From Mageeibacillus sp. UBA6980 (GTDB lineage Bacteria; Bacillota; Clostridia; Saccharofermentanales; Saccharofermentanaceae): 31,979 nt of DNA. The position numbers and the translations under genes are program-made. Below are positions 14,595 through 23,638 of this stretch, piece by piece; position 1 is the stretch's first letter; each line of letters begins with the position of its first letter. The DNA lies in contig DJYK01000017.1 of NCBI GenBank assembly GCA_002450095.1, forward strand, positions 1 to 31,979. The letters run 5' to 3'. A model generated the notes under the pieces. That model was not told the DNA's origin. It was given only the letters and a program-made list of their open reading frames with translations, and did no database searches.

Positions 14595-16400
14595 ATGGGT
14601 GATAAACTCAAAGAACAGACAAAAAAGAAAACAAAATCCAAGACAACAAAGAGTGCTTCTAAGACGGAAGTATCCAAGAGCGTAAAGCAGGAGAAACCTA
14701 AGAAGAAGCAGAAGAGAAAACTTAAGATCATACCTCTCGGAGGACTTCTCGAGATCGGTAAGAATATGACCGCGATCGAGTACGGCGATGACATGATCAT
14801 CATCGATGTCGGCATGGCTTTCGGAGGTGAAGATACTCCGGGTGTCGACTGCGTTATTCAGGACTATACCTATGTGCGTGATAACGCCTATAAGCTCAAG
14901 GGAATACTCCTTACGCACGGACATGAGGATCATATCGGTGCTCTGCCGTATTTCCTTAGAGAATTCAAGTGTCCCATATACGGCGGTAAGCTGACGGTAG
15001 AGCTTGTAAGACATAAGCTCGAAGATCACGGTGTCAGCTTAAAGGGTATAGGTCTTAATGCCTGCCGTAACGGTGACAGGATAAGACTCGGCAATTCATT
15101 CCAGGCTGAGTTCGTGCGTGTGAACCACAGCATTGCGGACAGCTACGCCCTGGCTATCAGGACTCCTGTGGGCGTGATCGTGCATTCGGGAGACTTTAAG
15201 ATCGACTATACGCCGATCAACGGCAAAGTGATCGATCTGCAGCGTTTCGGCGAGCTCGGACACGAGGGCGTTTTGTGTTTCCTTTGTGAGAGCACAAACG
15301 TTGAGAAGGAAGGATCCTCTCCGTCCGAGAAGGATGTCGGCGAGGCTTTCCAGAATATATTCAAGAAGGCGGAAGGCAGGATAATTGTCGCCACGTTCTC
15401 GAGTCACGTTCACAGGATGCAGCAGATCTTTACGGCTGCCGAGATGAACGGCAGGCATGTGTGCCTGTCAGGACGGTCGATGATCAATGTTTTCAATATC
15501 GCCAATTCGCTGGGTTACATCGAAATGGATCCCGATACTCTTATCGATATCGGATCGATCAATAAATACCCTGACGATGAGATAGTAGTCCTTACGACAG
15601 GTTCGCAGGCAGAACCTACGAGCTCTCTGTCGAGGATGGCATTTGCTTCCCATAAAGAAGTCGAGATCAGGGAAGGAGATACCGTCATAATCTCCGCTCA
15701 TCCGATCCCCGGAAATGAGAAATCGATATACAAGCTCATTGATGAGCTCCTCAAGCGCGGGGCGGAGGTCATATACGAGTCCCTGGCGGAAGTACATGTT
15801 TCCGGACATGCATACAGAAATGAGATAAGACTTCTTCATACGCTCCTTAAGCCGAAGTACTTTATCCCTGTTCACGGCGAGTACAGAATGCTCATAAGGC
15901 ATGCCCAGCTCGCACAGAGCCTCGGGATGGATCCGGAGGATATTTTTGTTCTTCGTAACGGAGACGTATTCGAGACTGACGGCAAGACTGCCGAAGTTAA
16001 TTCCGAAGTTCCGGCTCAGGCCATTCTCATCGACGGTTCTTCTGCAACTGTGAGGGACGATCACGTGATGAGTGACAGGATGCATCTTGGAGACGACGGA
16101 TGCGTTGTCATATCCCTTACGATAGACGACACTTCAGGTGAACTCGCCTGTGCGCCTGTTGTAGATTCTATCGGGTTTGTCGTTGATGATGAGAAAGATG
16201 AGATGCATGATGCCCTGATGAGCAAAGTCGCAACAATGCTGTCATCGGGTGCAAGAAAGGGCGAGACGATCGAAGCGAAGATAACAACAAGGGCGTTCCG
16301 CAATGCCTTAAGGGATTTTCTTTTTGAGAAGACCAGAAGGCGTCCGATGATCCTTACCAATGCGAGCCATGTGAGTCTCGGCTCCCGTAAGCGCCGTTGA
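14595..16400 (+). CDS. rnj: Ribonuclease J
   Basis: The protein is 601 residues. The first 43 are a lysine- and threonine-rich extension, probably disordered. The metallo-beta-lactamase/beta-CASP core then begins KIIPLGGLLEIGKNMTAIEY and holds the zinc motif HGHEDH (108-113). Later core motifs include HSGDFKIDYTP, FSSHVHRMQQI and SGHAYRNEI, and a small C-terminal domain follows. RNase J is the main 5'-3' exonuclease and endonuclease for mRNA decay and rRNA maturation in Bacillota. It starts 36 bases after the SH3-3D gene, with GAGG upstream of the ATG. The basic extension is longer than in many homologues. Whether this is J1 or J2 cannot be told from one copy; the catalytic residues are intact, which favours an active J1-like enzyme. 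Confidence 0.95.
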   Translation: MGDKLKEQTKKKTKSKTTKSASKTEVSKSVKQEKPKKKQKRKLKIIPLGGLLEIGKNMTAIEYGDDMIIIDVGMAFGGEDTPGVDCVIQDYTYVRDNAYKLKGILLTHGHEDHIGALPYFLREFKCPIYGGKLTVELVRHKLEDHGVSLKGIGLNACRNGDRIRLGNSFQAEFVRVNHSIADSYALAIRTPVGVIVHSGDFKIDYTPINGKVIDLQRFGELGHEGVLCFLCESTNVEKEGSSPSEKDVGEAFQNIFKKAEGRIIVATFSSHVHRMQQIFTAAEMNGRHVCLSGRSMINVFNIANSLGYIEMDPDTLIDIGSINKYPDDEIVVLTTGSQAEPTSSLSRMAFASHKEVEIREGDTVIISAHPIPGNEKSIYKLIDELLKRGAEVIYESLAEVHVSGHAYRNEIRLLHTLLKPKYFIPVHGEYRMLIRHAQLAQSLGMDPEDIFVLRNGDVFETDGKTAEVNSEVPAQAILIDGSSATVRDDHVMSDRMHLGDDGCVVISLTIDDTSGELACAPVVDSIGFVVDDEKDEMHDALMSKVATMLSSGARKGETIEAKITTRAFRNALRDFLFEKTRRRPMILTNASHVSLGSRKRR

Positions 16401-16425
16401 AAAATCGGTATATGCACTTTATAAT
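16397..16425 (+). promoter_or_regulatory. Sigma-A promoter of proS
   Basis: TTGAAA (16397-16402), a 17-base spacer and TATAAT (16420-16425). The -35 box overlaps the RNase J stop codon. Confidence 0.8.
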
Positions 16426-16463
16426 ATATTTTTATTAAATAAATAGGAGAGCTTTGTCAGGTA

Positions 16464-18158
16464 ATGAGAGTATCTAATCTGTTTTTCGCTACGCAAAGAG
16501 AGGTTCCGGCTGATGCCGAGATCCCTTCACATAAGTTGATGATGAGAGCGGGACTTATCCGCAAGATGAGTTCGGGTATATATGCTTATATGCCGATGGG
16601 ATTCAAGGTTTATAAGAATGTCGAGAAGGTCATCCGCGAGGAGATGGACAGGGCGGGCGCTCAGGAGCTTATAATGCCGGCGCTCCTTCCCGCCGAGGCT
16701 TATCAGGCATCCGGAAGATGGGAGAAGTTCGGTCCCGAGATGTTCAGGATGAACGACCGGGGAGGAAGGCCTTTCTGCTTAGGTCCTACTCATGAGGAGC
16801 CTTTTACGGAAGCAGTCAGAGACACTTTCAGATCTTATAAGAACCTGCCTGTTACGCTTTACCAGATACAGCATAAATACAGAGATGAGAAGAGACCCAG
16901 GTTCGGTGTCATCAGATCCCGCGAGTTCGTAATGAAGGATGCATATTCTTTTGACGTTGACGAGGAAGGTCTCGATAAGTCCTACAAGATTATGTACGAC
17001 GCCTACAGAAGAATCTTTGACAGATTAGGTCTCGACTATACGGTAGTCGATGCGGATTCCGGCGCGATGGGCGGTTCCGGTTCCCAGGAGTTCATGGTCA
17101 AGAGTCCTATCGGTGAGGATGCCATCTGCTTCTGCGATGCATGCGGATACGCTGCAAACGAGGAGAAGGCTTCCTGCAAAGAAGGCGAAGCGGATACGGC
17201 AGCCGAGCTTCCGATCGAGAAGATCCACACCCCTGACGTTAAGACTATAGAGGATCTTATCGGTTTCATGAATACAACTGCCGATAAGTTCGTTAAGACG
17301 ATCCTCTACAACATCGACGGCAAGATCGTTGCCGCGATGGTAAGAGGCGACAGGGATATCAATGAGACCAAGCTCGGCAATATCTACGATGCCACCGAGA
17401 TGGATCTCGCTTCCTTCGAGGACGTAGAGCGGATAACCGGTGCCAAGGTCGGATTTGCAGGCCCCGTCGGACTTAAGGAGAAGATCGAGATCGTTATGGA
17501 TACCGAAGTGGCTCTGCTTAAGAATTTTGTGGTCGGTGCTTGTGAGACGGACTATCATTTTAAGAACGTAAATGTCGGAAGGGACTTTACACCCGATATC
17601 GTCAAGGATATCAAGAACGTTAAGTCCGGTGACCTCTGCCCTAAGTGCGGTAAGCCTCTCGGTATGGCAAGAGGAGTTGAGGTCGGTCACATCTTCAAGC
17701 TCGGAACCAAGTATTCCGATTCATTGGGCTGTATCTACCTCGATAAGGAAGGCAAGGAACACTCGATGGTAATGGGATGCTACGGTATCGGCGTATCGAG
17801 GACCATCGCCGCCATTATCGAGCAGTACAATGACGAGGACGGGATCAAGTGGCCTGCGATAGCCGCTCCTTATAAGGTCATCGTTATTCCTACCAAGACC
17901 AATGATGAAGAGATAATGGCTCTTTCCGAGAAGCTTTATAACGGTTATATCGATGCCGGTTACGAGACCCTTATCGATGACAGAAATGAGCGCCCGGGCG
18001 TCAAGTTCAAGGATGCCGATCTTCTCGGTATTCCGCTTCGCGTTACAGTCGGAAGAAGAGCCGGCGAGGGGATAGTCGAGCTTAAGTACAGAATGGACGG
18101 TTCTACAGAAGAAGCTGATTACGATCAGGCAATCGCAGCAGCCGGAAAGATAAAGTGA
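16464..18158 (+). CDS. proS: Prolyl-tRNA synthetase (bacterial type with INS editing domain)
   Basis: The protein is 564 residues, the length of the bacterial-type enzyme. The class II core has motif 1 around MPMGFKVYKNVEKVIREEMD, motif 2 around HKYRDEKRPRFGVIRSREF, and motif 3 around CYGIGVSRTIAAIIEQ. The insertion (INS) domain between motifs 2 and 3 (about 225-400) hydrolyses misacylated Ala-tRNAPro. An anticodon-binding domain lies at about 465-564. The N-terminus LFFATQREVPADAEIPSHKL is typical. Ribosome binding sites are AGGAG (16445-16449, distant) and CAGG just upstream of the ATG. A good promoter lies about 40 bases upstream. The stop lies nine bases before the next start, so the transglutaminase gene is probably cotranscribed. 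Confidence 0.97.
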   Translation: MRVSNLFFATQREVPADAEIPSHKLMMRAGLIRKMSSGIYAYMPMGFKVYKNVEKVIREEMDRAGAQELIMPALLPAEAYQASGRWEKFGPEMFRMNDRGGRPFCLGPTHEEPFTEAVRDTFRSYKNLPVTLYQIQHKYRDEKRPRFGVIRSREFVMKDAYSFDVDEEGLDKSYKIMYDAYRRIFDRLGLDYTVVDADSGAMGGSGSQEFMVKSPIGEDAICFCDACGYAANEEKASCKEGEADTAAELPIEKIHTPDVKTIEDLIGFMNTTADKFVKTILYNIDGKIVAAMVRGDRDINETKLGNIYDATEMDLASFEDVERITGAKVGFAGPVGLKEKIEIVMDTEVALLKNFVVGACETDYHFKNVNVGRDFTPDIVKDIKNVKSGDLCPKCGKPLGMARGVEVGHIFKLGTKYSDSLGCIYLDKEGKEHSMVMGCYGIGVSRTIAAIIEQYNDEDGIKWPAIAAPYKVIVIPTKTNDEEIMALSEKLYNGYIDAGYETLIDDRNERPGVKFKDADLLGIPLRVTVGRRAGEGIVELKYRMDGSTEEADYDQAIAAAGKIK

Positions 18159-18166
18159 GGATAGAT

Positions 18167-19738
18167 ATGTTTAGTATCAGAAGTTTGGTTTCTTGTGCGG
18201 CAACGGCGGCTTTAGCGGTAAATATGATATCTGTGCCTGTTGCCGCTGCAGTAAACAGTGAGGCTAAGGGATCCATGATCGAGGGACTCGATCCGAATGT
18301 TACGGTAAGCAGTCTTAATATCCAGAACTACTATGCGGATTATTCATCGATCACATTCAGATCCAAGACAGGAGGAACTACTGTTCTTTCGTTGTCGGGC
18401 GGAGAGATAGGCGTTACGACTGACTGCGGTTCCAATATTCGTGTCAACGTAAGGAGCGATTCCCGTAATATCGAATCGACCGGATTCGGTAACACTGACT
18501 TCTCCTGGAATGCCGCTTCTGATCTCGAGGTCGATCAGGTCTACTTTATAGATTTCCATGTCACTGCTGATGATATCCCGTTCGTCTACTCCGATATCGC
18601 GATCACCAAGAAAGCAGACGGCAATCTCGTATTTGTGGAATCCACCTGCTATGACTTTAACGTCGAAAGATGCAGTGAGTTGTGGACTGACGAGCAATCT
18701 CTCGAAGAATGTCTTCAGCCTCAGAACGACGTTGAATGCGATTCCGAGATAGTTCAGACGATAGCTTCTGAGATCACATCCGGTTGCAGAGATGATTGGG
18801 CTAAGGTATATGCGATCTATGATTATATGATCAATGAATTCGCATACGACTACATTCAGACTGATGATCCTTATACGGCTTATCAGGATGATGCTGCTAC
18901 GCTGCTTCTTCGTAAGATAGCCATATGTGAAGGTCTCGGAAACACATTTACCGCTCTGTGCCGTGCATCAGGTGTTCCTGCTGCCGTATCGTTCGGTATC
19001 GGTGCCGATTCCACGGATCTGGTAATGAGTGATGAATTATTAGAAGATGAGGGACCTAATCACGCCTGGGCCTGTGTATGCCTTGACGGTACATGGTACC
19101 ATGTGGATCCTACGTGGGACTGCAGTAACAGTTTCACCGGAGATTCCTACAATACCGGAGTAAGAAATGAAGGAGAGCCTACTTACTCATATTATCTTCT
19201 TCCCCTTGAAGTGTTCTCAAACACTCATAAGATCTGTGACGCAGATACCATTCACGGAAGACCTGAGACAGGTTCCTGCGGTGATAATGCGACTTATGAG
19301 ATAACAAGAGACGGAACGATAACCATCTCGGGTTCCGGAACCGTAACGCTTCCCTACGGATGCAACGGATTCAGAAATGTTGTCTTCTCTGATGATTGCA
19401 CGATCGATACGATCGGAAGCAACTGCTTTGTGGACTGCGATATCATTACTCAGGTCATATTGCCTGATACCGTCACAAGAATCGAGAGTTACGGCTTTAA
19501 CACCTGTGAGGATCTCGAGTATATATATCTGCCTGAAGGTCTGACATTCATTGGCGATTGCGCATTTGACTATGGTGATGAGCTGGCATATGTATATATT
19601 CCGGATTCGGTAACAGAGATCGGACAGTGGGCATTTGACGATTGTCCGAGAGCGATAATCAGTATTCCTCACGGTCTCGATCTTAACCTTAATGAATACT
19701 ACATCGAACCCTATCGGGTAATAGAGAGAAACGATTAG
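18167..19738 (+). CDS. Secreted transglutaminase-like protein with leucine-rich repeats
   Basis: The protein is 523 residues. A signal peptide (MFSIRSLVSCAATAALAVNM, cleavage probably after VAAA near 28) is followed by a beta-rich region to about 195. A transglutaminase/peptidase-like core lies at about 200-320 with a catalytic triad: Cys254 (IAICEGLGN), His299 (NHAWACV) and Asp314 (HVDPTWD). The C-terminal part (about 365-510) has BspA-type leucine-rich repeats with the unit ILPDTVTRIESYGFNTCEDL. Related proteins are extracellular protein cross-linkers or peptidases. ATG at 18167 is preferred because GAGG lies six bases upstream. A GTG four codons earlier overlaps the proS stop. An intrinsic terminator follows. 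Confidence 0.83.
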   Translation: MFSIRSLVSCAATAALAVNMISVPVAAAVNSEAKGSMIEGLDPNVTVSSLNIQNYYADYSSITFRSKTGGTTVLSLSGGEIGVTTDCGSNIRVNVRSDSRNIESTGFGNTDFSWNAASDLEVDQVYFIDFHVTADDIPFVYSDIAITKKADGNLVFVESTCYDFNVERCSELWTDEQSLEECLQPQNDVECDSEIVQTIASEITSGCRDDWAKVYAIYDYMINEFAYDYIQTDDPYTAYQDDAATLLLRKIAICEGLGNTFTALCRASGVPAAVSFGIGADSTDLVMSDELLEDEGPNHAWACVCLDGTWYHVDPTWDCSNSFTGDSYNTGVRNEGEPTYSYYLLPLEVFSNTHKICDADTIHGRPETGSCGDNATYEITRDGTITISGSGTVTLPYGCNGFRNVVFSDDCTIDTIGSNCFVDCDIITQVILPDTVTRIESYGFNTCEDLEYIYLPEGLTFIGDCAFDYGDELAYVYIPDSVTEIGQWAFDDCPRAIISIPHGLDLNLNEYYIEPYRVIERND

Positions 19739-19741
19739 AAG

Positions 19742-19755
19742 TCTGGCAGTTTAAA
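19742..19755 (+). repeat. 14-base match to the 3' end of the Rpn gene
   Basis: TCTGGCAGTTTAAA occurs here and again at 25944-25957, where it encodes the last residues (LAV-stop) of the Rpn nuclease. Read in frame here it gives SLAV-stop. It may be a remnant of a lost Rpn copy, or a coincidence. Confidence 0.3.
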
Positions 19756-19785
19756 GAATAAAAAGCTGTCTCGGATACTGATGAT

Positions 19786-19825
19786 ATACGGAGTTCTCCT
19801 TTTATAAGGAGAATTCTGTATTTTT
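19786..19825 (+). terminator. Intrinsic terminator of the proS operon
   Basis: A 14-bp stem (19786-19799 with 19808-19821, two G-U pairs) has an 8-base loop and runs into a T-tract. The -35 sequence TTGACA (19824-19829) of the next gene starts in that tract. Confidence 0.92.
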
Positions 19826-19877
19826 GACAGTATATTTGATATATTCATTTAAGATTTTAAAAACCAGAGGGATTATT

Positions 19878-20546
19878 ATGACATTACTTAAAAAGATCAT
19901 TACAATTGCAGCCGCATCTTCCGTTACGGCGATCATGCTTGCAGGATGCATAAGATATGAGTCTCCCGAAGATCAGCGCAGGGCAATGGAATCAAGACAG
20001 ATAGAGCAGAATACCGAATATGCGGCGATGATCGAAGGTCTTCCAAGAGGCCTTCACCATGTTGAGATCGATGTTCAGGACTACGGTACGATAAGTGTTG
20101 AGCTCGATGCTGATACGGCTCCCTTGACCGTTAATAATTTCATCAACCTTGCAAGTTCGGGATTCTACGACGGACTTACATTTCACAGGATTATGGACGG
20201 CTTTATGATACAGGGTGGAGATCCCGAAGGGACCGGAATGGGCGGATCTGACGAGACGATCTACGGTGAGTTCGCAAACAACGGTGTCCCGAATGATATA
20301 TCCCATGTAAGAGGCGTTATATCTATGGCAAGAAACGGCTACGATTATAATTCGGCATCCTCACAGTTCTTCATTATGCAAGAGGATACGTTATCTTTAG
20401 ACGGCGATTATGCAGCCTTCGGTCATGTTACCGACGGGATGGAGGTTGTCGACGAGATATGTGCGAACACCGTTAATACAGATACCAACGGCGGTGTTGC
20501 TCCTGAGGATCAGCCTGTTATTACCGAGGTTCGGGTAATCGACTGA
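19878..20546 (+). CDS. Cyclophilin-type peptidyl-prolyl isomerase lipoprotein
   Basis: The protein is 222 residues. A lipoprotein signal peptide ends in the lipobox MLAGC (Cys24). The cyclophilin domain (about 60-222) has the active-site segment FHRIMDGFMIQGGDP with the catalytic arginine. It continues with GVISMARNGYDYNSASSQFF and LDGDYAAFGHVTDGMEVVD. It would assist folding of secreted proteins at the outer face of the membrane. The start at 19878 is set by AGAGGG six to seven bases upstream; an earlier in-frame ATG lacks a ribosome binding site. A TTGACA at 19824-19829 is a possible -35 box, but no good -10 is at normal spacing. Its stop overlaps the start of the AraC gene by one base. Confidence 0.93.
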   Translation: MTLLKKIITIAAASSVTAIMLAGCIRYESPEDQRRAMESRQIEQNTEYAAMIEGLPRGLHHVEIDVQDYGTISVELDADTAPLTVNNFINLASSGFYDGLTFHRIMDGFMIQGGDPEGTGMGGSDETIYGEFANNGVPNDISHVRGVISMARNGYDYNSASSQFFIMQEDTLSLDGDYAAFGHVTDGMEVVDEICANTVNTDTNGGVAPEDQPVITEVRVID

Positions 20547-21325
20547 TGGGTGTTGAGCAAGAACTCGAGAAGAGACTCCTGTCCGAGCGCGATAACGACA
20601 TAAGGAGGACCGCTTATAACAACGAGATCAAGTTTTACGGCATGATCTCGGCAGGTGATGTCGAAGCGCTTAAGATCTATTCCGAACAGCGAAATAAGAA
20701 TAAAGGGCAGTCGGTTAACGGTCGTAAGGGGATCCTGTCAAAGGATAAGCTTACGAATGAGAAATATCATGCGATCATTATGACCGCTCTTATCTCGAGG
20801 TTCTGCATTGAAGCCGGACTCGATATAGCGGAGAGCTATTCGTTGAGCGATATCTATATTATCAGGATAGATCGTTCTATAACGATCGAAGAGGTCTGGG
20901 CGCTTTGCGATGAGATCAGCATGACCTACTGCCTGAGGATGAGAGATCTTACGAAGAATAAAGTAGTCTCGCGTTACGTGGTGCTTGCAATAGACTATAT
21001 AAGGGCTCATGTTCAGGAACCGCTTACTGTTGAGCAGATCGCCAATTCACTGTCCGTTAATTCAAGCTATCTGAGTAAGCTCTTTAAGAAAGAAATGGGA
21101 AAATCCATAAGCGAGTACATAAGAGACAGTAAGATCGAGATCGCGGAGAATATGCTCCGCCATCTGGACGATACAAGTCTTCAGATAGCAAACTATCTCG
21201 GGTTTTCATCGCAAAGTCACTTTATACAGGTGTTCAAGAAACAGACCGGACAGACGCCGGAGGAGTACAGAAAGAAGCACTACCACAAAAGCTGGATAAG
21301 TGATAAAGACACCGGTGATTTGTAA
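20546..21325 (+). CDS. AraC-family transcriptional regulator
   Basis: The protein is 259 residues. The C-terminal DNA-binding domain has two helix-turn-helix motifs (about 150-250): LTVEQIANSLSVNSSYLSKL, and SLQIANYLGFSSQSHFIQVF followed by the family tail KKQTGQTPEEYRKK. The N-terminal 145 residues are a helical domain seen in clostridial YesN-like regulators (for example HAIIMTALISRFCIEAGLD), not a cupin or receiver domain. Its signal is unknown. The start overlaps the cyclophilin stop by one base (TGATG), so translation is coupled. No terminator separates it from the COG2426 gene, 53 bases downstream. The physical coupling to a cyclophilin is unusual. Confidence 0.87.
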   Translation: MGVEQELEKRLLSERDNDIRRTAYNNEIKFYGMISAGDVEALKIYSEQRNKNKGQSVNGRKGILSKDKLTNEKYHAIIMTALISRFCIEAGLDIAESYSLSDIYIIRIDRSITIEEVWALCDEISMTYCLRMRDLTKNKVVSRYVVLAIDYIRAHVQEPLTVEQIANSLSVNSSYLSKLFKKEMGKSISEYIRDSKIEIAENMLRHLDDTSLQIANYLGFSSQSHFIQVFKKQTGQTPEEYRKKHYHKSWISDKDTGDL

Positions 21326-21378
21326 ACCCTGTTCCGTTGTGCGACAATTAAACCCGTAAATCCTAAGGAGATAATAAT

Positions 21379-21846
21379 ATGTGGAAAAAGTGCCTTATCG
21401 CATTTCTTATATCTATGGTCCCTCTGATCGAGATCAGGGGAGGCATTCCGATAGCTCTCGCGACCGGCGTTAATCCTGTTCTCGCTTATGCGATCTGTAT
21501 CGTCGGAAATATGCTTCCGGTTCCGGTAATATTCTTCTTCGCACGCAAGGTGTTAGAGTGGGGGAAAGATAAGAAGTATATCGGTAAGTTCTTCACTTTC
21601 TGCCTTGAGAAAGGCCATAAGGGAGGACAGAAGCTCCTCGCGGGCAAGAAGGGCGCTTATATCGCACTGATGCTTTTCGTCGGGATTCCTCTTCCCGGAA
21701 CAGGAGCCTGGACCGGGACTCTGGCGGCAAGTATCCTGGATCTGGATTTCAAAAAGAGTACCGCAGCCGTAATGTGCGGTGTCGTCCTCGCAGGCATCAT
21801 CATGGGCGTGTTGTCCATGTTCGGAATTAACCTTCTTAAGAGCTGA
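21379..21846 (+). CDS. COG2426-type putative small multidrug export membrane protein
   Basis: The protein is 155 residues with four predicted membrane segments. Family signatures are PLIEIRGGIPIALA near the N-terminus and VGIPLPGTGAWTG in the third segment, both typical of COG2426/DUF complex 'small multi-drug export protein' homologues. The export role is an old annotation with little proof. AAGGAG lies upstream of the ATG. Its stop overlaps the RluA start by one base. Confidence 0.85.
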   Translation: MWKKCLIAFLISMVPLIEIRGGIPIALATGVNPVLAYAICIVGNMLPVPVIFFFARKVLEWGKDKKYIGKFFTFCLEKGHKGGQKLLAGKKGAYIALMLFVGIPLPGTGAWTGTLAASILDLDFKKSTAAVMCGVVLAGIIMGVLSMFGINLLKS

Positions 21847-22799
21847 TGAGACAGTTTACGGTAGACAGGCACATGAGCGGTGAGCATGTCGTTAAGGCAT
21901 GCGTAGTGGCGTTTCCGTCTCTTAATAAAGCAGATCTCTATAAAGCCTTAAAGCATAAGGATATAAGGATCGACGGTAAGAAGGTGTCTTCTGACATCAA
22001 GGTTGTTGAAGGGCAGGAAGTTCAGGTGTGGCTTCCGGATTCCCTGTTTGACGTTAAGGCGGAGAAGAAAACGGATTCGCGCAAGGATTACTCCATCGTC
22101 GCCCAGACTGACGGGATGCTCATAGTGAATAAAAGGCAGGGTCTTGCCGTTCACAGCGGTAAGACGACCGGATCGAATCTTATCGATATAGTGCGTGAGA
22201 CGTCGGGCAATAAGGATGCCGAACTCGTGCACCGGATAGACATGAATACCGGCGGTATCCTCATGATCGCAAAGAACAAAGATTATCTTGAAGATGCCGT
22301 GAAGCTTTTTAAGGAAGATAAAGTCACCAAAAGATACAGATGTCTTGTCGTCGGCAAGATCCCTCAGGCTCTCGGAACTCCGGTTATCGCATCAGATGAA
22401 GCGATAATGAGTGAGGTGTCGGCATACCTGGAGAAGACCTCTTCAGGACAGGTCTATATCCACGATGTAAAGCAGGAAGGTGACCTTCCGATATCAACAA
22501 GATACAGAGTTCTCGATTACCATGACGGTATCTCCGAGATCGAGTGCGAACTCGTGACCGGCAGGACACATCAGATAAGAGCGCAGTTTGCACACTTAGG
22601 TTACCCGATATTAGGTGACGGCAACTACGGAAGAAATCAGGTCAACCTCATGTTCCGGGGAAAAGACGGAGGCAAGATACATCACCAGCAACTGTGGTCA
22701 ACCACCTTGATGTTCGGTAGAATATCTAAAGATAACAGGCACTACGAACTGTCCGGCAAGAAGTTCTCGATAGAGCCCAGATATGAGGTGGATTTCTGA
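21846..22799 (+). CDS. RluA-family pseudouridine synthase
   Basis: The protein is 317 residues. An S4-like RNA-binding domain occupies about 1-65 (NKADLYKALKHKDIRIDGK). The catalytic domain has VHRIDMNTGGILMIAKN (128-144) with the catalytic aspartate at 132, and later ECELVTGRTHQIRAQFAH. It converts uridines of rRNA or tRNA to pseudouridine. HRID with a following TGG replaces the more usual HRLDxxTSG, a mild variation. It is in a coupled run: ATG overlaps the preceding stop and its own stop overlaps murI. Confidence 0.93.
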   Translation: MRQFTVDRHMSGEHVVKACVVAFPSLNKADLYKALKHKDIRIDGKKVSSDIKVVEGQEVQVWLPDSLFDVKAEKKTDSRKDYSIVAQTDGMLIVNKRQGLAVHSGKTTGSNLIDIVRETSGNKDAELVHRIDMNTGGILMIAKNKDYLEDAVKLFKEDKVTKRYRCLVVGKIPQALGTPVIASDEAIMSEVSAYLEKTSSGQVYIHDVKQEGDLPISTRYRVLDYHDGISEIECELVTGRTHQIRAQFAHLGYPILGDGNYGRNQVNLMFRGKDGGKIHHQQLWSTTLMFGRISKDNRHYELSGKKFSIEPRYEVDF

Positions 22800-23638
22800 T
22801 GGCTGACAACAGAGCTATAGGCGTCTTCGATTCCGGTATTGGAGGTCTTACGGTACTTCGTGAGATCATATCAGCTGTTCCCGGAGAGAGCACCATATAC
22901 TTCGGTGACGACGGAAGAGCGCCTTACGGCACAAAGTCACACGACACGATAATCAAGTACTCTCTTCAGGACATGAGTTTCCTTAAAGAGCAGGACGTAA
23001 AGATGATCGTTATAGCCTGCAATACGGCGAGCACGCATGCATACGAGGCTCTGTCGAAGGTATGCGATGTTCCTGTGGTAGAAGTTGTAAATCCGGGGGC
23101 CAAGGCTGCAGTCGAATCGACTCGTAACGGAAGGATCGGAATAATAGCGACGCGTGCGACGATCAGTTCCGGAGTCTATGAATCAGCAGTCCGTAAGTTC
23201 GGTAAGGATATTCCTGATCTGAAGGTCGTATCACAGGCCTGTCCGTTATTTGTATCCCTTGCGGAAGAGGGCTGGTGGGACGATGAAGTCACGAGGCTCA
23301 CGGCCCAAAGATATCTTGCCCCTTTAAAGGAAGCCGGCGTTGATACGGTAGTCCTTGCATGCACGCACTATCCCCTTCTGGCATCTACGATAAGCAAAGT
23401 CATGGGACCCGATGTCACCCTTATTAATTCCGGCATCGCAGTTGCAAGCGTGGTAAAAGATATACTTAAGTCGGAAGACATCTTATCTGACGGAAAGAAC
23501 ACGACAAGGCATTTCTACACAAGTGACGATCCTATGCTTTTCGAGCAGGTCGCGGCACCTTTTCTCGGGAGCGGACTTCCCAAGGGCACGAGAAGAGTAC
23601 AGGTAGATAAATACGATGTTAAGGAGTTCCTGTGTTAA
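22799..23638 (+). CDS. murI: Glutamate racemase
   Basis: The protein is 279 residues. Signatures are FDSGIGGLTVL (10-20), IACNTAST (72-79) with the first catalytic cysteine at 74, and LACTHYPLL (186-194) with the second at 188. It interconverts L- and D-glutamate in the cytoplasm for peptidoglycan synthesis. The ATG overlaps the preceding TGA, and the 3' end overlaps the DUF1934 start by seven bases. Full length; both acid-base cysteines are present. Confidence 0.97.
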   Translation: MADNRAIGVFDSGIGGLTVLREIISAVPGESTIYFGDDGRAPYGTKSHDTIIKYSLQDMSFLKEQDVKMIVIACNTASTHAYEALSKVCDVPVVEVVNPGAKAAVESTRNGRIGIIATRATISSGVYESAVRKFGKDIPDLKVVSQACPLFVSLAEEGWWDDEVTRLTAQRYLAPLKEAGVDTVVLACTHYPLLASTISKVMGPDVTLINSGIAVASVVKDILKSEDILSDGKNTTRHFYTSDDPMLFEQVAAPFLGSGLPKGTRRVQVDKYDVKEFLC

